A DNA stretch of 45,354 nucleotides from a virus. The notes beneath the pieces were generated by a model, which did not search any database, was not told the DNA's origin, and saw only the letters and a list, made by a program, of their open reading frames with translations. Both the position numbers and the translations under genes were made by a program. Shown here piece after piece: positions 35,412-43,366 of this stretch. Numbering within the stretch: position 1 is the stretch's first letter; every line of letters begins with the position of its first letter. The stretch spans positions 1 to 45,354 of IMG/VR virus record IMGVR_UViG_3300050024_000038, one strand, 5' to 3'.

Positions 35412-35993
35412 TTATTCTCCAATTCTTATTACATTTTTTCCTGCTTCTATTAATTCATCTTCATGAGATATTATGATTAATTGAGTTTCTAATTGTTCAG
35501 AACTACCCTTTAACACATCACAAACCGCTTGTAAACGATTTCTTTTAGTGTTCGTAAGTGGCTCATCTAAAAGGAGAATTTGGATATTGTCCGATTCCAA
35601 CTTGAGACAGGCAAGCCTCAAAGTATATGAAATAACATCTAAAACACTTCCTCCACATGTATCTTCTTTTGGTTCTAATAAAACACCATTTTTATTGAGA
35701 AAGAAATGTGGTTCTTGTGCATCTCTCCTGTCTTCAATAGTTATAACAAAGGAATATTCTTCACCATGTACTGATTGTAATGCAGTAGTTACTATATCTT
35801 CGAAATATGCTTTTACTTTTTCTTGATGCCTTCGACTGAGTTCTCCTATTAATGTTTTATATTCTTCCAAAGTCTCAAGTTGATTAGAAAGATAAATACA
35901 TTCTTTCTTGGCTTTAGCCAATTGAGATTTTGCATATTTAATTTCAGCAACACCTTTAGATATAATTTCGTTTAATTTATCAATCTTCCTCAT
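35412..35993 (-). CDS. Rad50/SbcC-like ATPase, C-terminal lobe as a separate protein
   Basis: A protein of 193 residues. After a coiled-coil start (1-55) it carries the second half of an SMC/Rad50-type ATP-binding head: ABC signature CGGSVLDVIS (113-122), Walker B ILLLDEPL (139-146) and the H-loop ISHEDEL (175-181). It has no Walker A and no zinc hook. Both are in the separate gene at 37366-38451, so the two proteins should join to form one ATPase head. Together with the Mre11-like nuclease encoded between them they would process DNA ends for recombination, as gp46/gp47 do in T4. It overlaps the 86-residue coiled-coil gene by 14 bases. Confidence 0.85.
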   Translation of the reverse strand: MRKIDKLNEIISKGVAEIKYAKSQLAKAKKECIYLSNQLETLEEYKTLIGELSRRHQEKVKAYFEDIVTTALQSVHGEEYSFVITIEDRRDAQEPHFFLNKNGVLLEPKEDTCGGSVLDVISYTLRLACLKLESDNIQILLLDEPLTNTKRNRLQAVCDVLKGSSEQLETQLIIISHEDELIEAGKNVIRIGE

Positions 35994-36240
35994 TGAGAAT
36001 TCCCGCCTTAATCATGTCATTTTCGATAACATCAATTTCATCAGTCAATTCTTTTTCTTTTCTATTTATTTTATCAGTTATCTTTTTTCTCTCTGCTTTA
36101 GCTTCTTCAAGTGAATCACAATCAAACTCTTCAGCCAATTTTTTCTTATACAATTTTTCAGAAGCTATTCGCTGATCATTTTGTTCTTTGAATTCTTCAT
36201 ATGTTTCTCTTAGTTGTTTAAGCTTATCTTCTGGTTTCAT
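35980..36240 (-). CDS. Small coiled-coil protein next to the Rad50 C-lobe
   Basis: A protein of 86 residues, almost wholly charged helix (KAERKKITDKINRKEKEL), starting at an ATG that overlaps the previous small gene by 4 bases, with GAGG ten bases upstream. It overlaps the Rad50 C-lobe gene start. It could supply part of the returning coiled-coil arm that the short C-lobe lacks, or bridge it to the N-lobe arm. That is inferred from position and helix content; I see no catalytic motif. Confidence 0.65.
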   Translation of the reverse strand: MKPEDKLKQLRETYEEFKEQNDQRIASEKLYKKKLAEEFDCDSLEEAKAERKKITDKINRKEKELTDEIDVIENDMIKAGILNEED

Positions 36241-36392
36241 ATGATTGTAGCCTCTACAATATCTTTTGTCACATCTTCAAGAATTTCAACCTCTTCTTCT
36301 TTTTCTTTTTCAGTAGGCAAAAGATAGTAAATTGCAATTGCTCCGATAATAACCAATGCCCCTATACCAATCCATTTTAACCCTACCCACAT
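36237..36392 (-). CDS. 51-residue single-span membrane protein
   Basis: A gene of 51 codons with a strong ribosome site (AAAAAGGAGAGATTAA). It starts with MWVGLKWIGIGALVIIGAIA, a membrane helix, followed by an acidic tail (TEKEKEEEVEILEDV). The ATG directly follows the SbcD stop and its TGA overlaps the next ATG by 4 bases, so it fills the space between two coupled genes. Function unknown; its place inside the Rad50/Mre11 cluster is striking. Confidence 0.75.
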   Translation of the reverse strand: MWVGLKWIGIGALVIIGAIAIYYLLPTEKEKEEEVEILEDVTKDIVEATII

Positions 36393-37379
36393 TTAATCTC
36401 TCCTTTTTAATTTGAGTTTACTAACTTCTGCACCAAAGGATATTTTTTCTCCAATAACTCTTTTAAGTGAATCTCGTATTTCTTGCTTTAACTCTTCGTC
36501 AATGTTTTCGTCAAGTACTTGTATAAGCAAATTCAAAAATCCTGAAACATTTCCAACTACCTTACTTTTGTTGATTATATCAACAATATTGGACATACTA
36601 TTTCTAATTTCTCTGGTGGTTCTTGTTAATTCAAGGTGAGATTCACTGATTACTTCATCGTATTCTTTAGCACATTTGAGAAAATATTTTTCATATTCAA
36701 GTGTATCCAATTCAATTATAACTACATGGGGATTGTGTTCATTATCCTCATTTGCATCTCTTCTACAAAGACAACCGGGATTAATTAATAAACTTTCAAT
36801 TTGATCAAGATCATCTAATTTTTTATGAATATAAGGTTTATGCCAATCACCACATAAGATCAACTGATATTGTTTCATCATTTCCCATTGAAGGCAATGG
36901 TCCGGATTGGCTTTTATCCATGCTCTATGATTATTCTTCCTTGTTATAATTGGCCTATGAGATACAAGAAAGCATTCATCCTTATTTCCAATTAGTTCTC
37001 CCCAATCAAGATAGGCAAATCCATATTGAAAAGACTCAAATTCAGAAATATGTTTTACATTTAATAAGTTTTCATATAATGCACCAAGAGCAGTATGCCC
37101 AAAAGTTTCTAAGGTATGCCACCACAAATCATGCTGTCCGATGACAAAATAGAAATCATTATTTAGTCGTCTAAGTTCTTTTGATAGACGGTTATAAAGT
37201 GAATAAGCAAGATTGGGGATATTAGTTACATCCCCATTACAGATAATAGGAGCATTTAAGTCATTTGATAGATTGATTACTTCCCTTAACTTTACAAATT
37301 GGAGTTCGGTAAGATCATCTTTTCTGCAAATAGGATTTTTACCTGAGATATGAATATCACTTAAATTAATGATTTTCAT
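36393..37379 (-). CDS. Mre11/SbcD-like nuclease (metallophosphoesterase)
   Basis: A protein of 328 residues. The start at 37379 (MKIINLSDIHIS) has GAGGAATCCC upstream and overlaps the end of the Rad50 N-lobe gene; the longer frame to 37430 is not needed. Metallophosphoesterase motifs appear in order: SDIHI, NGDVTN, GQHDLW, SHRPI and CGDWHKP. These coordinate two metal ions, usually Mn, in Mre11, SbcD and T4 gp47. The C-terminal 80 residues are helical and could bind the Rad50 arms. The gene lies between the two parts of the Rad50-like ATPase. Confidence 0.88.
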   Translation of the reverse strand: MKIINLSDIHISGKNPICRKDDLTELQFVKLREVINLSNDLNAPIICNGDVTNIPNLAYSLYNRLSKELRRLNNDFYFVIGQHDLWWHTLETFGHTALGALYENLLNVKHISEFESFQYGFAYLDWGELIGNKDECFLVSHRPIITRKNNHRAWIKANPDHCLQWEMMKQYQLILCGDWHKPYIHKKLDDLDQIESLLINPGCLCRRDANEDNEHNPHVVIIELDTLEYEKYFLKCAKEYDEVISESHLELTRTTREIRNSMSNIVDIINKSKVVGNVSGFLNLLIQVLDENIDEELKQEIRDSLKRVIGEKISFGAEVSKLKLKRRD

Positions 37380-38451
37380 GGGATTCCTCATTAATAATTT
37401 TTCCACATACGGGACATATACCAATTTCATTTAAAAGTTTTTTGTAATCATCTTTTATCTTTTTCATTCTGGCAACTATTTCATTGTTACCATATTCAAT
37501 CATAAGTTCTACGGTTTCATTAAGAGTTTTGTAATAACTTTTTAAATTATTTAATGTTTCTTGGGTAAAAGTTGCATTTTCAATTCTACTTTTAATTTCT
37601 TTTATTATATCTTGATGTAGTGGTTTCATTTCTTCTAGCACATCAATTATTTTATCCAACTGATCGTGTTTTTTTGTTAATTGTCTTTGGTCAAAATTCA
37701 TTTTTTCAATCCTTTCCATTCTGCCTCTAAAACTTTCCATAGTTAGAGGATGAACATATTTGATTGATTCCAGTGCATCAATTAGAAATGAAATATCCTT
37801 TAGACGTTTATTCATACTTTCAATAGTTATTTGATACTTATGAATTACATTAAGCCTTTTTTCAAATTCAAGAATCGGTTCCAATTTCTCTATTGTTTCC
37901 TGAGCTTGTTTCTTGAGTGCTATTTGAAGTTTGAAAGCTGTCCTGCATTTATTAAGTTGTTCCTTATTATCATCCTGAATCTTCTTTTGATCTTCTAAAC
38001 CAAATGCTTTAACTAATTTAGCATTGGCAGTTCCACCAGTTTCAAATATAAGATAATGTACCTTGGGAACTTGTTTTTCCCAATTAATTTCTCTTAATGG
38101 AAGAATTTGTTGAACAGGTTCAGGAACATTTTGACCAAACTTGGTTAAATTGTGAATGAGTTTGTCTGATTCATATATTTTATATCTATTCCTTGTTCGT
38201 TCAATTCGATAGTTTGTTCCATCTTTTCTAGTCTCAACTGCAACAAAGAAATCCTTTTGCTTGTTATATGCAAATTTACGGTGAGCATTACTAGGCTTAT
38301 TATGAGCAACCAAATACAGACCCTTAAAGAACGTGGATTTCCCCGCATCATTATCACCTATGATTACATTTGATGTTGGAATGAATTCAACTCTGATCCA
38401 TTGCTTATGAATACCAAAGTTTTTTAATTCAATTGAAGTAAGAATTTGCAT
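37366..38451 (-). CDS. Rad50/SbcC-like ATPase, N-terminal lobe with zinc hook
   Basis: A protein of 361 residues from the ATG at 38451, behind GAGGGAGTATTGAAA; a TTG at 38457 is an alternative. Walker A is GDNDAGKS (32-39). After the N-lobe there is a coiled coil of about 190 residues, then the zinc-hook motif CPVC at 346-349, and the protein ends 12 residues later. A normal SbcC/Rad50 would turn back here and continue to the C-lobe; here that lobe is encoded separately at 35412-35993. Two hooks sharing one zinc would still join two arms. The gene is followed at once by the SbcD-like gene. Confidence 0.88.
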   Translation of the reverse strand: MQILTSIELKNFGIHKQWIRVEFIPTSNVIIGDNDAGKSTFFKGLYLVAHNKPSNAHRKFAYNKQKDFFVAVETRKDGTNYRIERTRNRYKIYESDKLIHNLTKFGQNVPEPVQQILPLREINWEKQVPKVHYLIFETGGTANAKLVKAFGLEDQKKIQDDNKEQLNKCRTAFKLQIALKKQAQETIEKLEPILEFEKRLNVIHKYQITIESMNKRLKDISFLIDALESIKYVHPLTMESFRGRMERIEKMNFDQRQLTKKHDQLDKIIDVLEEMKPLHQDIIKEIKSRIENATFTQETLNNLKSYYKTLNETVELMIEYGNNEIVARMKKIKDDYKKLLNEIGICPVCGKIINEESHENH

Positions 38452-38453
38452 TT

Positions 38454-38651
38454 TCAATACTCCCTCAAACCTTGAATTTTTCTTTCTTCATTCTCAAGTA
38501 TTTGATTTGCTATTTGATTTGCTCTTTTATTTAAATCCTGAAGTTCCTTATTTCTTTTTATCCATTCTCTATGATGAACATAAGAAACATACACAGAATA
38601 GGATATTCCTATAAGTATTACAATATTAAGAAATAACCAAAGGTATATCAT
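38454..38651 (-). CDS. Small membrane protein
   Basis: A protein of 65 residues with an N-terminal membrane helix (LWLFLNIVILIGISYSVYV) and a charged helical tail of about 40 residues. Its start overlaps the upstream zinc-ribbon gene by ATGA. It is directly upstream of the Rad50 N-lobe gene. The topology (helix first, then coil in one compartment) is like i-spanins, but I see no other support for a lysis role. Confidence 0.65.
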   Translation of the reverse strand: MIYLWLFLNIVILIGISYSVYVSYVHHREWIKRNKELQDLNKRANQIANQILENEERKIQGLREY

Positions 38652-38890
38652 TTTTTATTCCTTCTAAAATATCCACAAGTAGGTAAATGTTCCATCGGTT
38701 TTCCACATTCAAGACAATTAGTTCCGGGATATTCTACTTTTAATCTTTTATACAGTGCTTTCCTGCCTTCCCACAAATCAAAGGCATATCCACATGCTCT
38801 GCAAATGTACCAATTTGCTCCATCAATTCTCTTTAATTTAAGTTTTGGGAATTGCTCTCGTCTTTTTAATATTAGCTTCGTACCAATCAT
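38648..38890 (-). CDS. Small zinc-ribbon protein
   Basis: A protein of 80 residues behind GGGGAGTAAATAAAA. CRAC and CLEC pairs are separated by about 27 residues, the pattern of a zinc ribbon, and the ends are rich in Lys and Arg. It probably binds nucleic acid or a protein partner. The first 53 bases overlap the preceding gene in another frame, and its stop overlaps the next start by 4 bases. Confidence 0.65.
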   Translation of the reverse strand: MIGTKLILKRREQFPKLKLKRIDGANWYICRACGYAFDLWEGRKALYKRLKVEYPGTNCLECGKPMEHLPTCGYFRRNKK

Positions 38891-39362
38891 TTTTATTTAC
38901 TCCCCAAACCAAATCAAATAATGGAATAAATACTTCTCCCCTTTTTGTTGTTTCTTCAAATATTTGTTCCCTTGGAATCCATAATTCAAATTTAGTCATG
39001 ATATTTGGATTATCGGATTCTAAATAACAGTCGGGAAAAAGTTGCAATCTATATACGTTTTTTCGAAATAGGAAGTAAAACCAATTTGTTTTAAAAGTAT
39101 GACAGATTGGTAAGAAGGTAATAACCATATCGTCTTTTCTTGAATAAATGGCTTTAAATGGTTCTTCATTATTAGTTTCCCCATATATTAAACTTCTTGT
39201 ATTAGACTCCCTTCTGGCAAATGTAAAATTACCAGATTTAATTGTACTTATAATATCTTCTTTTGTAACATCCTGAGATATTCTTTCTGGTAATTGCATT
39301 CTTTGTTCAGCATGGGGAACTAAATTTGCTCTCCTTCCGTTATTTGCATAACTTGTTCTCAT
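38838..39362 (-). CDS. Unknown protein with DUF4258-like N-terminal part
   Basis: A protein of 174 residues behind TGGAGAAATTAA. The section HAEQRMQLPERISQDVTKED and the following strands, ending in DDMVITFLP, resemble DUF4258-type small domains related to the RelE/BrnT fold, in which a His and Arg-rich start precedes a beta sheet. The second half (FELWIPREQIFE) is unlike that family. A nuclease or toxin-like activity cannot be claimed from this. The upstream gene has the same leader bases before its ATG. Confidence 0.5.
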   Translation of the reverse strand: MRTSYANNGRRANLVPHAEQRMQLPERISQDVTKEDIISTIKSGNFTFARRESNTRSLIYGETNNEEPFKAIYSRKDDMVITFLPICHTFKTNWFYFLFRKNVYRLQLFPDCYLESDNPNIMTKFELWIPREQIFEETTKRGEVFIPLFDLVWGVNKNDWYEANIKKTRAIPKT

Positions 39363-39379
39363 TTAATTTCTCCATGTAA

Positions 39380-39634
39380 TCATATTTTAGCTAAACAATC
39401 TTGTAGCATTTGAAAAAGAAGTGGACGATCCAATCTAATTTGTTCACAAGTATGTTGAGCAAAATTCATGGGATCAATAAATGCAAAGAATAATTGAATT
39501 TCTTGAAATATTTTCCAATTGGAACTTCCAATACATTGTTCCACATATCCTTCTAAATCCTTTCTCCTATCAATATCTTGTATTTGACTTATCTTTTTTA
39601 TTTTATTAGTCATTCTTCTTATTTGTTCTTGCAT
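39380..39634 (-). CDS. Unknown small helical protein
   Basis: A protein of 84 residues behind TGGAGAAATTAA. It is helical with two cysteines (EQCIGSSNW, HTCEQIRL) and I see no known domain. It overlaps the end of the nuclease gene by 29 bases, so it is co-translated with it. Confidence 0.55.
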   Translation of the reverse strand: MQEQIRRMTNKIKKISQIQDIDRRKDLEGYVEQCIGSSNWKIFQEIQLFFAFIDPMNFAQHTCEQIRLDRPLLFQMLQDCLAKI

Positions 39635-40214
39635 TTAATTTCTCCACTAATATCGTTAATTTGCACCAATCAAGGAATTTATCAAGTGAATAAATCGTAT
39701 AGTTTCCGTCATCATCTGATAAATCAATAAAGTCGAATGGTGGTACACCAAATAAATCAATGCAAACGTGGAATATTGAAGTAGGAACGCCCATACAAGC
39801 CCTTTTATTGGGCCGTCTGAAAATAACAATTGGTTCCCGCCCCGTTTTCTCTGCATCAACTAAACTTTCTTGCCAAAATTCCTTAAATTGAACAGGATTC
39901 TTGGTGTTGGATGAATCGATACAATCAAGTAAGCACCAATTAGTTTTACTTACTATTCCACTTTTGTTTTTTCGTTTCTTACGATAGCCCGTTTTTAATT
40001 CAAAGTTGAATACATCAATTAATGGTTTGCCAATTTCATCTTTATATCCAAGATCACCGTGTTCATTGGCAGTTTGCTTTCCTCTTTTAAAACGTGATGT
40101 AGCTCTTGCTCCTGATCCACCAGTTCTCCAAAATATATCATCACGTTTACCATTAGTCCAATTAAGACTGATCAGAGTAGCAATTTCTCTTTCAAAATCT
40201 CCACCTTTAGCCAT
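39606..40214 (-). CDS. PD-(D/E)xK nuclease, possible Holliday junction resolvase-like
   Basis: A protein of 202 residues from the ATG at 40214; a TTG five codons upstream (40229) is the alternative. The N-terminal 75 residues show the restriction-endonuclease fold: a helix with acidic residues (GGDFEREIA), RTGGSGARAT, HGDLGY with Asp54, and FNFELKTG with Glu72-x-Lys74. This order is like phage nucleases and resolvases that cut branched or ssDNA/dsDNA junctions. Its place downstream of RecA supports a recombination role. The 138 bases before it (40215-40352) hold no gene I can support. Confidence 0.7.
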   Translation of the reverse strand: MAKGGDFEREIATLISLNWTNGKRDDIFWRTGGSGARATSRFKRGKQTANEHGDLGYKDEIGKPLIDVFNFELKTGYRKKRKNKSGIVSKTNWCLLDCIDSSNTKNPVQFKEFWQESLVDAEKTGREPIVIFRRPNKRACMGVPTSIFHVCIDLFGVPPFDFIDLSDDDGNYTIYSLDKFLDWCKLTILVEKLNARTNKKND

Positions 40215-40352
40215 TTTAATTACTTTCAATTGTCTTCATCTTCAGCCATGTATTTAGGTTTTAATCATTTTCAATGAAATTAAATTTCCAATCGGCTCAA
40301 CGAAAATAAAAAGAAGTAAAACAATCTCCATGTATTATTTCATATTTTCTCA

Positions 40353-41459
40353 TTAATCTTCACCATTACTGTACTTTGGACGAAGATCAACTTCAGCTTC
40401 TTTTTCCAATTCATTCCATGTCTCTTGTACTAATTCAAGAATTTCTTCCCAATCATTAGGATGTTTATCAAGAAATTGTCTAAATTCATCTCTGGTATAT
40501 TTTTTATCTTTCCACCATATTTTATTCTTTCCTTCAAGCATATCATGATCTTTAAGGAAATCAATACAACTTCCATAATTGTCAACACCATATGCAAATA
40601 GAATATCAAAACTTACAGTACGATATGGGGAGGCTACTTTATTTTTCTTGCATACGGAAACAATTCTTATTCCCTTAACAATCTTACTTTTATCTGTCTT
40701 GTATTTCTCTGCTTCATGTAACCAGAATACCTGTGAGGCGTAAAAATCTAATGCTTTACCACCACTTCTCTTTTGTTTTGCCCCAAACATAACTCCGATA
40801 TTATCTCTTGTCTGAGATATAATAAAAAGAATACAATTAGTATGATTCATTTCTTGAGCCATATTCCTGAAGAATTCACTCATACCTTTTGCTTTTCCTG
40901 CCCCCATTGTTCCTTTTATTTTTTCATCTTCTGAATTGTCATCGTCATCTTTTTCCATTTTCTTGATTGTTGCATTGAGCTTTTTATTCAATTTAACTTT
41001 TTCAGCTTCATCACTTAATGCATCAAGAGAATCAAGAATATAAATAATAAGATAAGCATCAGGATTATCCCGTATGCTTTTCCACAAATTTGCATGAAAT
41101 TGATCGACAGTTTTTGAATTAATCCAGATAATATCATCGACAGGAACTCCTAATTTAATTGCCCATTCCATGTCAAATGCTGCTTCAGGTTCATCATAAA
41201 AAATTATTACTTTCTTATCTAATTTTTTATGTGTCCAATACCATGCTACATTAACTAATTCTTCAGCCAATAAAGTTTTACCAGTTGAATTATCTCCAAC
41301 AACATTAACAAATCTACCTCTTACATATCCTTTGTCTATTTTGCCGGATAACATTAAGTTAAGCATAACAGAACCAGAATTAACCCATACTTTCTTTTGT
41401 CTTGGATTATTTAATTCATCTTTAAATACTTTCTTTGTTGCCATTTTAGTTTTTGCCAT
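40353..41459 (-). CDS. RecA/UvsX-like recombinase
   Basis: A protein of 368 residues behind AAGGAAACCAA. Walker A is GDNSTGKT (55-62), Walker B YIIYILDSLDAL (about 138-149), and the DNA-binding loop region reads FIISQTRDNIGVMF, then KRSGGKALDFYASQVFWL. RecA proteins coat ssDNA and carry out strand exchange; with the SSB upstream and the UvsW-like helicase downstream this gives a T4-like recombination set. An acidic insert (EKDDDDNSEDEK) lies near residue 170. The C-terminal 90 residues are charged and unlike E. coli RecA. Confidence 0.9.
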   Translation of the reverse strand: MAKTKMATKKVFKDELNNPRQKKVWVNSGSVMLNLMLSGKIDKGYVRGRFVNVVGDNSTGKTLLAEELVNVAWYWTHKKLDKKVIIFYDEPEAAFDMEWAIKLGVPVDDIIWINSKTVDQFHANLWKSIRDNPDAYLIIYILDSLDALSDEAEKVKLNKKLNATIKKMEKDDDDNSEDEKIKGTMGAGKAKGMSEFFRNMAQEMNHTNCILFIISQTRDNIGVMFGAKQKRSGGKALDFYASQVFWLHEAEKYKTDKSKIVKGIRIVSVCKKNKVASPYRTVSFDILFAYGVDNYGSCIDFLKDHDMLEGKNKIWWKDKKYTRDEFRQFLDKHPNDWEEILELVQETWNELEKEAEVDLRPKYSNGED

Positions 41460-41559
41460 TTGGTTTCCTTATTTTTTTATTAGGCATTGTTGGTTTACAC
41501 ATGGTTAGTACGCCAATACCTATACAAATCATAATACCTATACAAATCATAATAATCAT
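41446..41559 (-). CDS. 37-residue hydrophobic peptide with internal tandem repeat
   Basis: An ORF of 37 codons behind AGAGGATTAAC. It begins MIIMICIGIMICIGIGVLTM, a membrane-like stretch built from a repeated MICIGI unit, and ends with a basic tail (PNKKIRKPNGKN). The repeat corresponds to two exact 18-bp units at 41515-41550. Its last 14 bases overlap the start of the RecA gene. The ribosome site and overlap favour a real small gene, but the length leaves doubt. Confidence 0.45.
   Translation of the reverse strand: MIIMICIGIMICIGIGVLTMCKPTMPNKKIRKPNGKN
41515..41550. repeat. Two exact 18-bp tandem repeats
   Basis: AATACCTATACAAATCAT occurs at 41515-41532 and again at 41533-41550 with no gap. 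It is in frame with the small hydrophobic ORF on the - strand (MICIGI twice) and lies just upstream of the RecA gene. Confidence 0.9.
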
Positions 41560-41573
41560 GTTAATCCTCTTTT

Positions 41574-41598
41574 GTTGGGGAGAATTTCACCCCCCAAC
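41574..41598 (-). terminator. GC hairpin in the SSB-recA interval
   Basis: GTTGGGG (41574-41580) pairs with CCCCAAC (41592-41598) around an 11-base loop. On the - transcript it follows the stop at 41627 and precedes the 37-codon ORF and recA. No T-tract follows on that strand (AAAAGAGG comes next), so it may attenuate, stabilise the upstream mRNA or mark a processing site. Confidence 0.55.
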
Positions 41599-41626
41599 TT
41601 ATCTGTGATAGTTTTACCTTGTTATA

Positions 41627-41935
41627 TTATGCCTTATTAGGTTGAGATGAAAACTTAGGTTTATTTGCTGGTCCTGATTCTTTAACTCCCCTAATAAATT
41701 CAGGAGATTCCATTACGGGTTTTCCTTCAATAATTTCTAACCTATTGAAATCAAACCAATAACCGGGGGTTACTTTGCCTTTTTCGTCAGCAGCAGGAAC
41801 TAAAATAACTTGAATGCAACCATATAAATCAAAGGCAATAGAAGTAGCAACACCAGTGTATCCAGTAACACGATCATTACATTTATGACCAAGTAGATTT
41901 AAAGCATCATTTATTGTAATAGTTTTTCTAGTCAT
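41627..41935 (-). CDS. Conserved small phage protein, SH3-like
   Basis: A protein of 102 residues behind AGGAGGATAATTAAAA. The core GHKCNDRVTGYTGVATSI, then FDLYGCIQVILVP and YWFDFNRLEII, is a pattern I have seen in small phage proteins of unknown function; the strand pattern suggests an SH3-like barrel. The C-terminal 25 residues are Pro/Lys/Ser-rich and unstructured. It lies 2 bases after the ssDNA-binding protein gene and is probably co-expressed with it. Confidence 0.65.
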   Translation of the reverse strand: MTRKTITINDALNLLGHKCNDRVTGYTGVATSIAFDLYGCIQVILVPAADEKGKVTPGYWFDFNRLEIIEGKPVMESPEFIRGVKESGPANKPKFSSQPNKA

Positions 41936-41937
41936 TT

Positions 41938-43032
41938 TTAATTATCCTCCTGTATTTCAGCAACATGTTCCAGAATGGCATTTACCATTTCTCTTCTGGA
42001 CATATCATCATCGACAATATCATCAATTCCATGCTTTTTTGCCCAAGATATTAATTGACCTGATTTCATTTCATTTATTTCATCTTCAAGTTCATCAATA
42101 TCCATTTTCAAAAGTTTTTTATCCATTTTCTTACTTTTGGTTTCCTTTTCATCATCGTCATCATCATCGTCATCATCTTTACTCTTTGATTTCTTTTTAC
42201 CTCCACTTTTTATATTTTCAGTTTTCATTGACTCTTCAATTTCCTTTTGGGTAGGAATGTGAAATAACCATTCAAGTACATTCATACTATCTTCTTCAGC
42301 CATTTCAATTAGTGCATTGAGCTTTTTCAAAACCTTCTTTGGAATAGGAGCATCCCTATCTTCTAATGAAAAGGATTCATAATTAGGGAACTTCCTTTTT
42401 TTATCATCTTTAATAGAGACTTTAAAATAAACAGTTTGCCCTTCACCATCCTCTTCAATATCAGATATATCTCTGATCTTTCCAGACTTCTTATCTCTTA
42501 CCAAATCCTGAATCTGACCTTGGCAGGATTTCTTTGGTAATGTAACAACACCAATAATAGGTTCGGGTTCTTCTTTTTCAGTAAATTCTACTGTCCTATC
42601 ATAAATTAAATAGGCAACACGATCTTGAGGATAGAATTTGATAATAGCATCTTTATTATCATCATTTTCTTCCCTGAATAAGTCATTTTGTTTCTGGCAA
42701 CGATAACATTTGTCATCCTTATATCTCTTCATACAAATATAATTATCATTGTCAGAACCTACCCCACCATGAACCTGAACTTCTTCACAATAAGGAATTT
42801 TAGGATCAAATGAAATAGGCAGCAAATCCCAAGCATATTGCCCCTTCTTTTGGGAATTTATTTTAACCAATTTAATTTCATTTTCTTCTAATTTTTCCGT
42901 ATCCCAAATAGATTTACCACCACCCGCACTACCTTTAGATTGTTTATCTCTATCCTTGTAAGTATTTTCTAAGGTAGATTGATTACGTTTCTTAAATTTG
43001 CTTTTGAATTCATCGTCATCATGTTTTCCCAT
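41938..43032 (-). CDS. Single-stranded DNA-binding protein, T4 gp32-like
   Basis: A protein of 364 residues. A basic N-terminus (KSKFKKRNQSTLENTYKDRD) is followed by a core with a zinc-like cluster (ICMKRYKDDKCYRCQKQ), the gp32 signature region for DNA binding, then YPQDRVAYLIYDRTVEF strands. The C-terminal third is strongly acidic, with nine Asp in a row (codons at 42151-42177), which in SSBs mimics DNA and binds partner proteins. A final segment (GQLISWAKKHGIDDIVDDD) may be a small SAP-like domain. It should coat ssDNA and recruit RecA and helicase. Confidence 0.78.
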   Translation of the reverse strand: MGKHDDDEFKSKFKKRNQSTLENTYKDRDKQSKGSAGGGKSIWDTEKLEENEIKLVKINSQKKGQYAWDLLPISFDPKIPYCEEVQVHGGVGSDNDNYICMKRYKDDKCYRCQKQNDLFREENDDNKDAIIKFYPQDRVAYLIYDRTVEFTEKEEPEPIIGVVTLPKKSCQGQIQDLVRDKKSGKIRDISDIEEDGEGQTVYFKVSIKDDKKRKFPNYESFSLEDRDAPIPKKVLKKLNALIEMAEEDSMNVLEWLFHIPTQKEIEESMKTENIKSGGKKKSKSKDDDDDDDDDEKETKSKKMDKKLLKMDIDELEDEINEMKSGQLISWAKKHGIDDIVDDDMSRREMVNAILEHVAEIQEDN

Positions 43033-43056
43033 TTTGCATTTACCTTTCTTGTTAGA

Positions 43057-43365
43057 TTAAGTTACAGAAGATTTTTCTAATTCAATAACTAATTCATATA
43101 CTTCTTTAATAGCAGAAACAGTTACTTCTAAATTTTTATCATCGAGACTATCATAAATAATTTCAGATAATGATCCAATTTTATCCCAAGTTTCCTTTGA
43201 AATTGGGGAATGACATAATCTTGTATGCGTTTTAAAATTAAGTTCAATAATTTCAGGAGTAGCACCTAATATCTTTTGTTGACATGCACTACATTTATAA
43301 TGTGTAAGCACTTCTAATGTTGATATTGATTTTATCTTTGCTTTTACATGTTTAACATAAGCCAT
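43057..43365 (-). CDS. Small protein with zinc-finger-like motif
   Basis: A protein of 102 residues behind AAAGGAGTAATTGAA. CSAC near residue 25 and HTRLCH near 47-52 could form a zinc site. The rest is helical and acidic. I recognise no family. It lies between the SSB gene and the helical protein at 43367, with good ribosome sites on both sides, so a role in DNA metabolism is likely. Confidence 0.55.
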   Translation of the reverse strand: MAYVKHVKAKIKSISTLEVLTHYKCSACQQKILGATPEIIELNFKTHTRLCHSPISKETWDKIGSLSEIIYDSLDDKNLEVTVSAIKEVYELVIELEKSSVT

Positions 43366-43366
43366 T

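Noticed and set aside
35548-35826. + strand ORF of 92 codons with several cysteines
   Set aside because: It lies antisense to the Rad50 C-lobe, whose motifs are clear.
37380-37430. N-terminal extension of the SbcD-like gene
   Set aside because: It overlaps the Rad50 N-lobe coding end and the first metal motif directly follows the later ATG, which has the ribosome site.
40215-40352. Short ORFs of 18 and 25 codons before the nuclease gene
   Set aside because: They overlap each other, lack clear ribosome sites and show no pattern; I see nothing else in this interval.
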